A stretch of DNA of 64,000 bases from Myxococcus eversor (GTDB lineage: Bacteria; Myxococcota; Myxococcia; Myxococcales; Myxococcaceae). This document shows, one piece after another, positions 7,352 through 16,258 of the stretch. The translations under genes were made by a program, and so were the position numbers. Position 1 is the first letter of the stretch. Every line of letters starts with the position of its first letter. The notes beneath the pieces were generated by a model. That model did no database searches. It saw only the letters and a program-made list of their open reading frames with translations, and had not been told where the DNA came from. The stretch lies in the NCBI RefSeq assembly GCF_010894455.1, contig NZ_JAAIXY010000021.1, positions 124,001 through 188,000 on the forward strand, read 5' to 3'.

Positions 7352-9913
7352 CTAATCCTGGCGCACGAAACGGATGCCGTACCAGTCGTTGCCGACGCGG
7401 GCGCGCGCGGAGAAGGCGCCTGTCTTCATCTGGTAGTCGTACGTGGCGTCACCGAACCCGATGTTCCAGTCGAAGGTCCAGCGGTTGGACTCTCCATAAC
7501 ACTGCGGCTTGCGGGCCTCGCCGATGGTCCACTTGAGGCGATTCTGTTCGGCGAGCTGCATCACGCGCTTGGCGTATTCCTTGTAGCGCTGGCTGAACGT
7601 CGAATCGATGGAGTCGATCATGTTCTTGACGATGCTCTCATAGAGGTTCTGGTACGTGCTGCCGATGAGCGAGTTGAAGATGCTGTTGAGCCACTGCCCT
7701 ATCTGGGCCGTCGTCACCCGGTAGCCCAGGGCGCTCGCGTTAACCTTGAGGTTCATCGTCTTCACGACCCAGTTGCCAATCTTGTAGTCCGCCAGGCCGT
7801 CGAACTTCGGCTGCGCAAGGGTGTTGAACTGCTGCGGAGCCGGGAAGATGTAGTCCGTCCAGAGGTACATGTTGTCGATGGAAATCACCATCTCGTCGGC
7901 GTTCGAGGGGCCCCAGTAGGAGACGAACAGGAAGCGCTTCTTGCGCTGGAGCTTCGCCTTCACGCCAATGCGCTCGTAGATGATGCTGAGCGGCTGCCAG
8001 GTGTGCTGCGCCTTGAAGACGAAGCGCCGGTTGCTGGTGACACCCACGTTCTCCGAGCGCCGGAAGTTGGAGCCCACGGGGAAGGACGCATAGGGGAGGT
8101 TGGCGGGCGGAGTCGTGTTGCACGCAAGGGTGTCCTTGCAGAGGAACTCGCGCAGGCCGTTGTAGGCGGTGGGGCCCGTGCAACCCGCGGACAGCCAGGG
8201 GGCCCCCGGCTTCTGCGTCACGGGGACCTCCTGCACCGAGGCCGTGAACGGCCAGAACTTGCGGCAGTAGGCGAGCGGGTCGAGGTTCGCGCCCGAGGTG
8301 CAGTCGGTGTCGTGGGTCCAGGCCCCGGACGCCGTCGTGTGCAGGTTGACCTTGCCCCACCAGTACGCGATGCGGCCGTTCTCCCCGCCCTTGTTGCCCT
8401 TCTCCGTCAGGCCGTCGGAGCAGGACGTCTTCGACTCCTGGACCTCGCTCTTCTCAGCCAGGATGTCGGACCCGGACCACTCCCCCCCCTGGGCCTCGAG
8501 CTTCTGGGTGAGGGTTTGAGCGCCGCCGCCCTCCTCGTCATTGCCCAACAGCTTCATGTCGGGCACGCCGTAGTCCCGGCCCACCGCACGCGTGACGCCC
8601 GGCATGACCTGGTACCTGCCATCGCCCAGGGACGTCTCACCCGGCACCGAGGTGTAGTTCGGGTCGACGTTGATGGCGTACTTGTTCGCGTTGTACCAGC
8701 TCCGGTACGCCGCGAGCTGAGACAGCTCGACGGTGAAGACCCCCAGGTTCGTGATGTGGCGCAGCGTGTTGCCCACGACGACCTGCAGCTCGGGGTCGAC
8801 GAGCTTGCGGATGGAATCGTCGTCGGTGAGGTAGAGCTTGAGGTCGTTCAGGTACTCGGCCTCGGTGACGTCGACGATGGCATCACCCGCGGGGTCGCTG
8901 AACGAAGCGACCTTGAGCGACGCGAACGCGCTGTTGAAGCCCCCCGGCAGCATCTGCGCCTGCGTCAGCGGCGCGGTGACGGTGTAGGCGAGGGTGCCGG
9001 TGCAGGCGACCGCCGCGTAGCACCCCAGGCGGACCTCATACGTCCCGCTGGTGGCGGCGGTGAAGTCGATGCGGCTGCCCCGGCCACCACAGGCATCGTC
9101 GCTGCTGGCGACCACCGCGTTGCTGCCATTGAGGACGCTCAGGTAGGTGTCACCCGTGAAGGCAGACCCCACGAGGCCACATGTCCCGAGGCTGAAGGCC
9201 TGCCCCTGCTCGAGCTGCAATGACAGGGTCGCGTGGTTCTGGGTCGCGCTGTTGGTGTTCGCGGTGTTGTAGGAGACGAAGCCGCTCGAGGTCGCCCCGG
9301 CGCCGATGGCGTCGTTGACGACATAGGCCGTCGTCCCGCTGCACGAGTTGCTGGAGTAACAGCCCATCCGGACCTGATACGTGCCCGTGGAGGGAGCGGT
9401 GAAGGTCGCGCGGCTGCCCGAGCTGCCGCAGGCGTCGTCGCTGTAGGCGACCTGGTTGTTGGCGCCATCATAGACGCGCAGGTAGGTGTCGCCCGAGGCC
9501 ACCGAGCCCTCGACACCGCACGTGCCGACGTCGAAGTCCTGGCCCGCCAGCAGGTAGACGGTGAAGGTGACGTAGTTCTGGCTGGCGCTGTTGGTATTGG
9601 CGGCGCTGTAGGCGTGCGTGCCGGTGATGGAGCCGGTGGAGGGAGCCTCCGCGGCATCGAACGCGCGCAGGAACCGGGTGAAGTCCGTCTCGGAGTTGAA
9701 CTGGAGCGTCCCCGTCGGGAAGTTGCTGTTGACGACGAGCGTGGGGGCCACCCAGGAGACGGCCGGGCCGCCGCCGCTGGCCAGCGCCTCCGACTTCGCC
9801 GCCGACAGGGGCGCCGGCTTCTCCCCTTCCAGGGCCTCACCCCCCTCCCCGCCACACCCCACCCAGCCAAGGGTCGCTGCTGCCAAAAGCGCTCGGAATA
9901 CATGGTGTTTCAT
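7352..9913 (-). CDS. Large lipoprotein with two PPC-like tandem repeats
   Basis: The ATG at 9913 is preceded by GAGGAG at good spacing and opens a lipoprotein signal peptide (MKHHVFRALLAAATLGWVGC), giving 853 residues. Two tandem repeats of about 100 residues follow (roughly 75-285). Each has SAANTNSASQNYVTF- or TANTNSATQNHATLS-type starts, a GTCG motif, DTYL, SDDACG and a closing GTYxVRxGCY, resembling bacterial pre-peptidase C-terminal (PPC) beta-sandwich domains with paired cysteines. The remaining 560 residues include an alpha-helical, Lys-rich C-terminus and match nothing recognised. A surface or periplasmic role is inferred. Confidence 0.8.
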   Translation of the reverse strand: MKHHVFRALLAAATLGWVGCGGEGGEALEGEKPAPLSAAKSEALASGGGPAVSWVAPTLVVNSNFPTGTLQFNSETDFTRFLRAFDAAEAPSTGSITGTHAYSAANTNSASQNYVTFTVYLLAGQDFDVGTCGVEGSVASGDTYLRVYDGANNQVAYSDDACGSSGSRATFTAPSTGTYQVRMGCYSSNSCSGTTAYVVNDAIGAGATSSGFVSYNTANTNSATQNHATLSLQLEQGQAFSLGTCGLVGSAFTGDTYLSVLNGSNAVVASSDDACGGRGSRIDFTAATSGTYEVRLGCYAAVACTGTLAYTVTAPLTQAQMLPGGFNSAFASLKVASFSDPAGDAIVDVTEAEYLNDLKLYLTDDDSIRKLVDPELQVVVGNTLRHITNLGVFTVELSQLAAYRSWYNANKYAINVDPNYTSVPGETSLGDGRYQVMPGVTRAVGRDYGVPDMKLLGNDEEGGGAQTLTQKLEAQGGEWSGSDILAEKSEVQESKTSCSDGLTEKGNKGGENGRIAYWWGKVNLHTTASGAWTHDTDCTSGANLDPLAYCRKFWPFTASVQEVPVTQKPGAPWLSAGCTGPTAYNGLREFLCKDTLACNTTPPANLPYASFPVGSNFRRSENVGVTSNRRFVFKAQHTWQPLSIIYERIGVKAKLQRKKRFLFVSYWGPSNADEMVISIDNMYLWTDYIFPAPQQFNTLAQPKFDGLADYKIGNWVVKTMNLKVNASALGYRVTTAQIGQWLNSIFNSLIGSTYQNLYESIVKNMIDSIDSTFSQRYKEYAKRVMQLAEQNRLKWTIGEARKPQCYGESNRWTFDWNIGFGDATYDYQMKTGAFSARARVGNDWYGIRFVRQD

Positions 9914-10333
9914 CGATGAACTCCTCATCTGACCACGGGCCATGGACATCACTGCGAGTGAAACCATGTCTCATGGTTTTACAGCTTTTTCAAGCTAGTG
10001 CCATCTGGTCAGCATTTGGAGCGACTCGCAGCCGCGGCTGCGGCTGGCGCTGAAGCTGGGGAAGCAGCTGCCCGAGCTGGAGGGTGGGGTTGGACCATGA
10101 CGAGGGACGCACCTTCATGCGACAGACCCTCACACTCCCCTTCCCCCGCGCTCTCGCTGGATGCCATGACGCGCGCCATCGAGCGCTCGGTCATGGACCT
10201 GGCTGGAGAGCCGCTCCCCCCACCCCTTCTCCCGGTCAAGGATTTCGTGCTCACCTGCGTCCTCGCGCGTTTTTCACTGCGAGTCCCCGCCCCATCATAT
10301 TACGCTCATCATACGTCACGCGGGAGCTGAACC
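9914..10333. other. Divergent intergenic region before the MATE gene
   Basis: This 420-base gap lies between the divergently read lipoprotein gene and the MATE gene. It contains the lipoprotein ribosome-binding site on the minus strand, a comparatively AT-rich patch at about 9960-10010, and GGGAGCTGAACC serving the MATE start. Short open frames on both strands are low-complexity (Ala- or Ser-rich) and lack ribosome-binding sites. Both promoters must lie here; none could be fixed. Confidence 0.5.
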
Positions 10334-11758
10334 ATGCAGTTGAAGAGCGCGGTCCCCTTGAGCACCGAAGCCAGCAGCGAGCGCGGGACGCCCCCAGGCC
10401 CCGGAGGCGCGAGCGGCATCCGGGAGGCGCTGTTGCACGGCCCCATCCTCCCGACGCTCTTGAAGCTGGCGGTGCCCACCACGGTGGTGCTGGTGGCGCA
10501 GGCGTTCGTCGGGGTGGCGGAGACCTGGTACGTGAGCTTCCTCGGCACGGACGCCCTGGCCGGGGTGTCGCTGGTGTTCCCCATCTTCATGTTGATGACG
10601 ATGATGTCCAACGGCGGCATCGGCAGCGGCGTGGCGTCCGCGATTGCCCGGGCGGTGGGGGCGAACCGGCGGGAGGACGCCGACGCGCTGGTGTGGCACG
10701 CGGTGGTGATGGCGCTCGGGCTGGGGCTTGCGTCCACGCTGCTCGCGTGGCTCTTCGGCCCCATGCTCTACCGGACGCTGGGAGGCTCGGGGGGCGCGCT
10801 GGAGGCGGCGGTCCGTTACTCGAACTATCTGTTCGCGGGCGCCATCCCCTTCTGGGTCGTCAACCTGCTCGCGGCCGGGCTGCGGGGCGCGGGCAACGTC
10901 AAGCTGCCGGCGACGGTGACGCTGGCTGGCGCGGGCATCCTGGTCGTCATCTCCCCCGTGCTCATCTTCGGCGCCGGGCCCTTGCCCGCGCTGGGCATCG
11001 CGGGCGCGGGGTTGGCCATGGTGATGTTCTACGTGGGCGCCGCGCTCTTCCTGCTGCGACACCTGGCGTCGGGCCGCACCACGCTGCGCCTGGCGCCGGT
11101 GCGCCTGGAGGCGCGCCTGATTCGAGACATCCTGCGCGTGGGCCTGCCCACGGCGCTGAGCGCGGTGCAGCCCAACCTGACGGTCATCATCGTCACGGGC
11201 GCGGTGGGCCTGTTCGGCGTGGAGGCGCTGGCGGGCTACGGCATGGCGTCCCGGCTCGACTACCTGCTCGTGCCGCTGCTCTTCGGCCTGGGCACGGCGG
11301 TGCTCACCATGGTCGGCACCAACGCGGGCGCGGGCAATTTCGAGCGCGTCCGGCGCACGGCGTGGGTGGGCGGCTGGCTGGGCTTCGCGGTGGCGGGCTC
11401 CATTGGACTCTTCGCCGCCGTGGCGCCGAATGTGTGGCTGCACCTCTTCAGCAAGGACGAGGCGGTGCTGGCGCCGGGCCTGCTGTACCTGCGCATCGTC
11501 GCGCCGTTCTACGGCCTGCTGGGGCTGGGCTTCGTCCTGGGCTTCGCCGCCCAGGGCGTGGCGCGCGTCTTCTGGCCCGTGCTCGCGGGCACCGCGCGCA
11601 TGGTCGTCGCGGCGGGGGTGGGCTGGGTCGCCGTCGTGTACTTCGGCGCGGGGCTGCCCATGCTGTTCGCGCTCGTCTCCGCGGCGCTCGTGGCGTTCGC
11701 CGGAGTGACGGTGGCGGCCACCCTCGCGGGTGCCATCTTCCGCGAGGGGCCGAAGTAG
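10334..11758 (+). CDS. MATE family multidrug/toxin exporter
   Basis: 474 residues with about 12 transmembrane helices in two similar halves. Helix 1 region LPTLLKLAVPTTVVLVAQAF and the following VAETWYVSFLGTDALAGVS match the MATE N-half signature (P in helix 1, then the conserved G-T-x-A-L-A-G turn). The second half repeats the pattern around VGLFGVEALAGYGMASRLDY. MATE proteins exchange Na+ or H+ for cationic or polycyclic drugs and metabolites. The first 35 residues are a polar, Pro-rich cytoplasmic tail. The ATG has GGGAG eight bases upstream. No regulator lies next to it. Confidence 0.92.
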   Translation: MQLKSAVPLSTEASSERGTPPGPGGASGIREALLHGPILPTLLKLAVPTTVVLVAQAFVGVAETWYVSFLGTDALAGVSLVFPIFMLMTMMSNGGIGSGVASAIARAVGANRREDADALVWHAVVMALGLGLASTLLAWLFGPMLYRTLGGSGGALEAAVRYSNYLFAGAIPFWVVNLLAAGLRGAGNVKLPATVTLAGAGILVVISPVLIFGAGPLPALGIAGAGLAMVMFYVGAALFLLRHLASGRTTLRLAPVRLEARLIRDILRVGLPTALSAVQPNLTVIIVTGAVGLFGVEALAGYGMASRLDYLLVPLLFGLGTAVLTMVGTNAGAGNFERVRRTAWVGGWLGFAVAGSIGLFAAVAPNVWLHLFSKDEAVLAPGLLYLRIVAPFYGLLGLGFVLGFAAQGVARVFWPVLAGTARMVVAAGVGWVAVVYFGAGLPMLFALVSAALVAFAGVTVAATLAGAIFREGPK

Positions 11759-11834
11759 GCCCCTCAGCGGCCGGCAGCCACCCAGGCGTCCATGCGCGGC
11801 TCCCACTCCGGGCCATGGTAGGTTGCCTCGCGGC

Positions 11835-13649
11835 ATGGCTCCCATCCGTAACTCGGTTACCAGGAATTTCTCGGCACGCTTGCTCCTCCTCGCCTGGCTC
11901 CCATGGCTCATGGGAGCCGCGCCCGTGCCGACTGACGCGGCGGCCGAGTCCCTCGTGGGAATCTGGGGCAGTGAGCAGGTCCTGGGGCCGCAGGTCCGAG
12001 GCGAGCTGACGCTGACGCGCGGGGAGAGTGCCTGGCGCGCGCGCATCGCGGGCTTCGACGTGCCGGTGCGACAGGAGGGGAAGGCTGTCTCCTTCGTCCT
12101 TCCCGGCGGCCAGGGCGAGCTGCGCGCGCGGCTCACCGATGACCGGACGCGCATCGTCGGGCACTGGATTCAGCCGCGCGTGCGCACCAGCGGCATGACG
12201 TTCGCCACGCCGGTGGAGCTGCGCGCCCTCCAGGCCCAGGTCTGGCGTGGAACGGTGGCGCCCCTGGAGGACCGCTTCTCGCTGTACCTGGTTGTCCAGA
12301 AAGACGCCGACGGCACGCTGAGCGCCTTCATCCGCAACCCGGAGCGCAACTTCGGCAACAGGCTGCTGTTTCGCGTCAGCGTCCAGGACGGCCTCGTCAG
12401 GCTGGTCGCCACGAAGGGAACGACTCGCCTGGAGGGGCGCTTCGATGCCCAGGCCCGACGGTTGTCCTTGTTCTACCCGCCGTTGGACGCCACGTTCGAC
12501 TTCACCCCGCGCGGGCGCGACCAGGCCGTGGGCCTCTACCCGCGCACGCCTGCCGCGGGCACGTACGTGTATGAGAAGCCCGTCGCGGAGCGGGATGGCT
12601 GGACGACGGCTTCGCCCGGCGACGTCGGCATGGACGTGGAGCCCCTGCGCGAGCTCGTGCAGGGCATCCTGGACCCGCAACCCGGGCCTGATTCGACGCC
12701 CGCCATCCAGGGGCTCCTCATCGCGCGCCGGGGGAAGCTGGTGCTCGAGGAGTACTTCCACGGCTTCGACAAGGAGCGGCCCCATGACCTGCGCTCCGCG
12801 GCCAAGACGTATGCGCCGCTCCTGCTCGGCATCGCCCTGGACCAGGGCGCGCCCTTCACCGTCGACACGCCCGTGGTCTTCCTGTTCCCCGAGTACAACG
12901 GGAAGCTCGCCCACCTGGATGCGCGCAAGCGCAAGCTCACCGTCGAAAATCTGATGACCATGTCGACGGGCCTCGCGTGTGACGACGATGACGAGTCCTC
13001 GCCGGGCAACGAGGAGCGGCTCGATGACACGGTGCCCGACTGGTACAAGTACACGTTGGATTTGCCGATGGTGCGCGCGCCGGGCACGAAGGGCGTGTAC
13101 TGCTCGGCGAACATCAACCTGCTGGGCGGCGTGCTGAGCAAGGCCACGCGCACGTGGATACCGGAGTTCTTCACCCGCTACGTCGCCGAGCCGCTCCAGA
13201 TGCGCGGCTACCACTTGGACCTGATGCCTTCAGGGGAGCAGTACCTGGGAGGCGGCATCTTCATGCGGCCCCGCGACGCGCTGAAGCTCGGGCAGCTCTA
13301 CCTCTCAGGCGGCGTGTGGAACGAGCGGCGCATCATCAGCCAGCGCTGGGTCGAGCGCTCCACGGCGCTCCACGCGACGATGGAGCCCGGAAGGACCTAC
13401 GGGTATGCGTGGTGGCGCCACGAGCTGCGCGTCGGCGACCGCGTGTATTCCGAGTACGAGGCCAGCGGCAACGGCGGACAGCTGGTGATGGTCGTCCCCG
13501 AGTTGGAGCTCGTGGTGATGTTCACCGCGGGCAACTACAACCACGTGGGCCTCTGGAGGAAGTTCCGCGAGGAGCTGCTCCCCCGGTTCATCCTCCGCGC
13601 GGTGCCCCCGCCGCCGCCAGGCCGTAGTCCAGGCGGAACGCGTCCGTGA
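11835..13649 (+). CDS. Exported serine hydrolase of the beta-lactamase / penicillin-binding fold
   Basis: The ATG at 11835 gives 604 residues with an N-terminal signal (RLLLLAWLPWLMGAAP). Residues about 30-250 form an all-beta accessory region. The catalytic domain then shows the SxxK motif as S321-A-A-K324, a second-motif candidate CSAN at about 423-426 (in GVYCSANINLLGG) and a third-motif-like GNGGQ near 550. This is the class C beta-lactamase/esterase group (Pfam Beta-lactamase), whose members cleave esters, amides or D-Ala peptides. The physiological substrate is unknown. The last 62 bases overlap the convergent gene at 13588-14202. Confidence 0.88.
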   Translation: MAPIRNSVTRNFSARLLLLAWLPWLMGAAPVPTDAAAESLVGIWGSEQVLGPQVRGELTLTRGESAWRARIAGFDVPVRQEGKAVSFVLPGGQGELRARLTDDRTRIVGHWIQPRVRTSGMTFATPVELRALQAQVWRGTVAPLEDRFSLYLVVQKDADGTLSAFIRNPERNFGNRLLFRVSVQDGLVRLVATKGTTRLEGRFDAQARRLSLFYPPLDATFDFTPRGRDQAVGLYPRTPAAGTYVYEKPVAERDGWTTASPGDVGMDVEPLRELVQGILDPQPGPDSTPAIQGLLIARRGKLVLEEYFHGFDKERPHDLRSAAKTYAPLLLGIALDQGAPFTVDTPVVFLFPEYNGKLAHLDARKRKLTVENLMTMSTGLACDDDDESSPGNEERLDDTVPDWYKYTLDLPMVRAPGTKGVYCSANINLLGGVLSKATRTWIPEFFTRYVAEPLQMRGYHLDLMPSGEQYLGGGIFMRPRDALKLGQLYLSGGVWNERRIISQRWVERSTALHATMEPGRTYGYAWWRHELRVGDRVYSEYEASGNGGQLVMVVPELELVVMFTAGNYNHVGLWRKFREELLPRFILRAVPPPPPGRSPGGTRP

Positions 13650-14202
13650 GCCACTCCGCGAGCTGCGCCCGGTGGGGCGCGAGGTCCAGCTGAAGCGACT
13701 TCTCGCGCACCCGCTCACGCACGCGCGTCATCACCTCGCCGCAGTCGCGCTCCTCCACCAGTCGCCCGCCCTCGAAGAGCAGCTCCTGGATGCGCTTGCT
13801 GCTCCAGGCGGGGTGCAATCCGTCGTGGTAGGGCACCCCTCGGGTGAAGCCGTCCACCACCAGGAGCCCCCCGGTGAAGGCCACGGGGGTGCGCAGGCGC
13901 GTGTAGATGACCCGCTCGTGCGTCTCGCTGAGGTAGGTGGGCAGCAGGCCGGACAGCGGCGTGCCACGGCCCTCCTGGACGGCCTGCTCCTCCTCCGCCG
14001 TCAGGCCGATTCTCAGCTCCTCCAACTGGAGCCGCTTGTCCGCGACGCGGTAGAGGCAGAGGAAGCCTCGCTGGCAGGCCGTCGACATGGACCGGGGCGT
14101 CAGCCCGTGGGCGGAGGGTTCGAACAGGCCCGAGCCACGGACCCCCGCGAGCTCGAAGGCGTGCTTGCGGTATTCGACGGTGTCGCGGAGCTGCGCGGTC
14201 AT
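13588..14202 (-). CDS. Conserved hypothetical protein
   Basis: 204 residues with no signal peptide or membrane segment; soluble and mixed alpha/beta in appearance. The start at 14202 has a GAAGG-type site upstream. Features visible are a hydrophobic core near 115-150 (VAFTGGLLVVDGFTRG) and a charged helical C-terminal third. No family was recognised. The gene ends inside the 3' end of the upstream hydrolase, on the opposite strand, an overlap of 62 bases. Codon usage keeps the GC-rich third position expected for a real gene here. Confidence 0.65.
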   Translation of the reverse strand: MTAQLRDTVEYRKHAFELAGVRGSGLFEPSAHGLTPRSMSTACQRGFLCLYRVADKRLQLEELRIGLTAEEEQAVQEGRGTPLSGLLPTYLSETHERVIYTRLRTPVAFTGGLLVVDGFTRGVPYHDGLHPAWSSKRIQELLFEGGRLVEERDCGEVMTRVRERVREKSLQLDLAPHRAQLAEWLTDAFRLDYGLAAAGAPRGG

Positions 14203-14432
14203 GGTGGCATGCCTTCGCTGAGAGAGTCACCTACAGCGTACCCCAGACCACCCCCGAACGCGGGCCTCATGGCTCGGATGTCGACGAGGTCCCCTGGAAG
14301 AGAGATGGGCGGCAGGACACCGCGCGAGCAGGCGGGCGCAGGTTTCCCTCTCGACATCGAGTCGAGCCTCGCCAGGATGAGGGAACCGCCTTTCGCGAGG
14401 CGGCCACACGTCTGGCTGAGAAAGGATTCGAT

Positions 14433-15050
14433 ATGAATTCCCGCTCCATTCCCGTGTTCCTGCTGGGTGCCGCGCTGCTTGGAGGTTGTGGAGGTCCCGA
14501 GACGCCCATCTCCGCCGCGGAGGAGGAAGGCGCGCTGGTGCCCGCGGTCCGCACGGAGACCGGTGGCACGGCCTCTGGAAACGTCACGGCCAGCGCGGTG
14601 TGTGACGACGTGGCGACCTGGGACCCGGCGTGGGCGAGCTTCGAGGACCAGGTCCTCACGCTCGTCAACCAACGCCGGGCCGCGGGCGCCGTCTGTGGAA
14701 CGACGTCGTACGCGCCCGCTCCCGCGCTCACGCACAACGCCAGCCTGCGGTGCGCGGCGCGCAGACATTCCAAGGACATGGGCACCAACAACTTCATGAG
14801 CCACACCGGCTCGAACGGCTCCACGCCCTGGCAGCGCATCACCGCCACGGGCTACACCTACCGGCGCGCCGCGGAGAACGTCGCGGCCGGGTATTCCACG
14901 CCAGCGGCGGTGGTCAACGGCTGGATGACCAGCAGCGGGCACTGCACCAACATCATGAACCCGCTGCTCGTGCACATCGGCATCGGCTACTTCAATGCCC
15001 CCGGCAGCACCTACCGGCACTACTGGACCCAGGACTTCGGCACGCCTTGA
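14433..15050 (+). CDS. CAP/SCP-domain lipoprotein
   Basis: 205 residues with a lipobox (LLGAALLGGC). After a 50-residue linker comes a CAP (PR-1/SCP-like) domain: VLTLVNQRRAAG at the start, then LTHNASLRCAARRHSKDM, NNFMSHTGSNGSTPWQRI and ENVAAGY. These hold the cavity His residues (SHTG and, later, SGHCTNIMNP) and Glu of the family. CAP proteins are extracellular; bacterial ones have been linked to sporulation, adhesion or lytic activity, so no reaction is claimed. The ATG at 14433 follows an AAGGA site. A strong hairpin closes the transcript. Confidence 0.88.
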   Translation: MNSRSIPVFLLGAALLGGCGGPETPISAAEEEGALVPAVRTETGGTASGNVTASAVCDDVATWDPAWASFEDQVLTLVNQRRAAGAVCGTTSYAPAPALTHNASLRCAARRHSKDMGTNNFMSHTGSNGSTPWQRITATGYTYRRAAENVAAGYSTPAAVVNGWMTSSGHCTNIMNPLLVHIGIGYFNAPGSTYRHYWTQDFGTP

Positions 15051-15065
15051 TGCCGAGGGGTGGCT

Positions 15066-15093
15066 CGCCGTGGGCGTCGACTGGCCCACGGCG
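15066..15093. terminator. Bidirectional hairpin between convergent genes
   Basis: A perfect 10-bp stem (CGCCGTGGGC / GCCCACGGCG) with an 8-base loop lies 15 bases after the CAP-protein stop and 26 bases after the end of the opposing aldo/keto reductase gene. It can serve both strands. There is no T-run. Confidence 0.65.
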
Positions 15094-15119
15094 GTTCGCC
15101 GCGTCGGGACGTCGCGGCT

Positions 15120-15998
15120 TCAGCGCCCCGACGCCTGCGCGGACACGGCGTCCAGTTCGTCCTTGGTGAGCTTCACCTCCGCGCCCGCGAGGTTCTCCTC
15201 CAGGTGCTTCACGGAGGAGGTGCCCGGAATCGGCAGCATCACCGGCGAGCGGGCCAGGAGCCACGCGAGGGCAATCTGCGCGGGTGTGGACTGGTGCTTC
15301 TTCGCCACCGAGTCGAGCGCGCCGCCGGCCTTCGCCAGTCCGCCCGTGGCCAGAGGGAACCAGGGGATGAAGCCCAGCTTCTCCTGCGTGCAGTAGTCGA
15401 GCACCTTCTCGTGCACGCGGTCCGTGAGGTTGTAGCGGTTCTGCACCGACACCACGTCCACCACCTTGCGGGCCCGCTCAATCTCCTCCACGGAGACTTC
15501 CGACAGGCCGATGTGGCGAATCTTGCCTTCCTTCTGGAGCGCCTTCAGCTCGCCCAGGGACTCCTCCACGGGGACCTTCGGGTCGATGCGGTGGAGCTGG
15601 TACAGGTCGATGCGCTCCAGCTTCAGGCGGCGCAAGGACAGCTCCAGCTCCTGGCGCAGATACTTGGGCGCGCCCACCGGGTGCCACTCATTGGGGCCGG
15701 TGCGCACGAGCCCCGCCTTGGTCGCCACGACGACGCCCTTGGCGTAGGGGTGCAGGGCCTCGGCGATGATCTCCTCGCTGACGAAGGGGCCGTAGGAGTC
15801 GGCGGTGTCGATGAAGTCCACCCCCAGCTCCACGGCGCGGCGCAGGACGCGCACGGCCTCCGCCCTGTCCTTGGGAGGGCCCCAGATGCCGGGACCGGTG
15901 AGCTGCATGGCGCCGTAGCCCAGGCGATGGATGGGCAGGTCGCCGCCCAGCTTGAAGGTTCCGCTTTTCTCGACGGGTCGTGACGAGGTTCCGCTCAT
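15120..15998 (-). CDS. Aldo/keto reductase
   Basis: 292 residues from the ATG at 15998, which has AGGAGG upstream. This is a TIM-barrel NADPH-dependent aldo/keto reductase: LGYGAMQLTG near the N-terminus, the catalytic Asp and Tyr in DFIDTADSYGP, the Lys in ATKAGL, the His in LYQLHRID, and the cofactor-binding end PIPGTSSVKHLEEN. It resembles the YdbC/IolS-like general aldehyde reductases. It is monocistronic and faces the CAP-protein gene. The substrate was not assigned. Confidence 0.92.
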   Translation of the reverse strand: MSGTSSRPVEKSGTFKLGGDLPIHRLGYGAMQLTGPGIWGPPKDRAEAVRVLRRAVELGVDFIDTADSYGPFVSEEIIAEALHPYAKGVVVATKAGLVRTGPNEWHPVGAPKYLRQELELSLRRLKLERIDLYQLHRIDPKVPVEESLGELKALQKEGKIRHIGLSEVSVEEIERARKVVDVVSVQNRYNLTDRVHEKVLDYCTQEKLGFIPWFPLATGGLAKAGGALDSVAKKHQSTPAQIALAWLLARSPVMLPIPGTSSVKHLEENLAGAEVKLTKDELDAVSAQASGR

Positions 15999-16258
15999 GG
16001 ACGCTTCCTCCTGACCTGAAAGTAGGGCGTCTGCATAACGACCCACCAGCTCGTCCGCACGACCCGTCACCGGGCATGGGGGCGGCAGCGGTGAGTCGTC
16101 CGGCACCTCACTGTGGTTCGATGACGTCCAAGCAGGTGAGGGAACGGCCAGCGTCGGCCCGGTATCGTGGGCAGGCGTTCGCGGGCACCTCGCGATATTC
16201 TTCGGGCAATCGAGCGTTCCAGCCCTCCTGTTGGACCTTGAGGGAAGAGAGCCCGTCG

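Noticed and set aside
7205..9223. A long plus-strand open frame opposite the large lipoprotein gene
   Set aside because: It mirrors the codons of the lipoprotein gene, has no ribosome-binding site and no domain. The minus-strand gene has a signal peptide and repeats.
9998..10330. Short Ala-rich frames in the gap upstream of the MATE gene
   Set aside because: No ribosome-binding site, low complexity and overlap of both strands; not supported as genes.
10316..13214. Long minus-strand frames opposite the MATE and beta-lactamase-fold genes
   Set aside because: Low-complexity Arg/His/Gln translations. The plus-strand genes have clear membrane or catalytic motifs.
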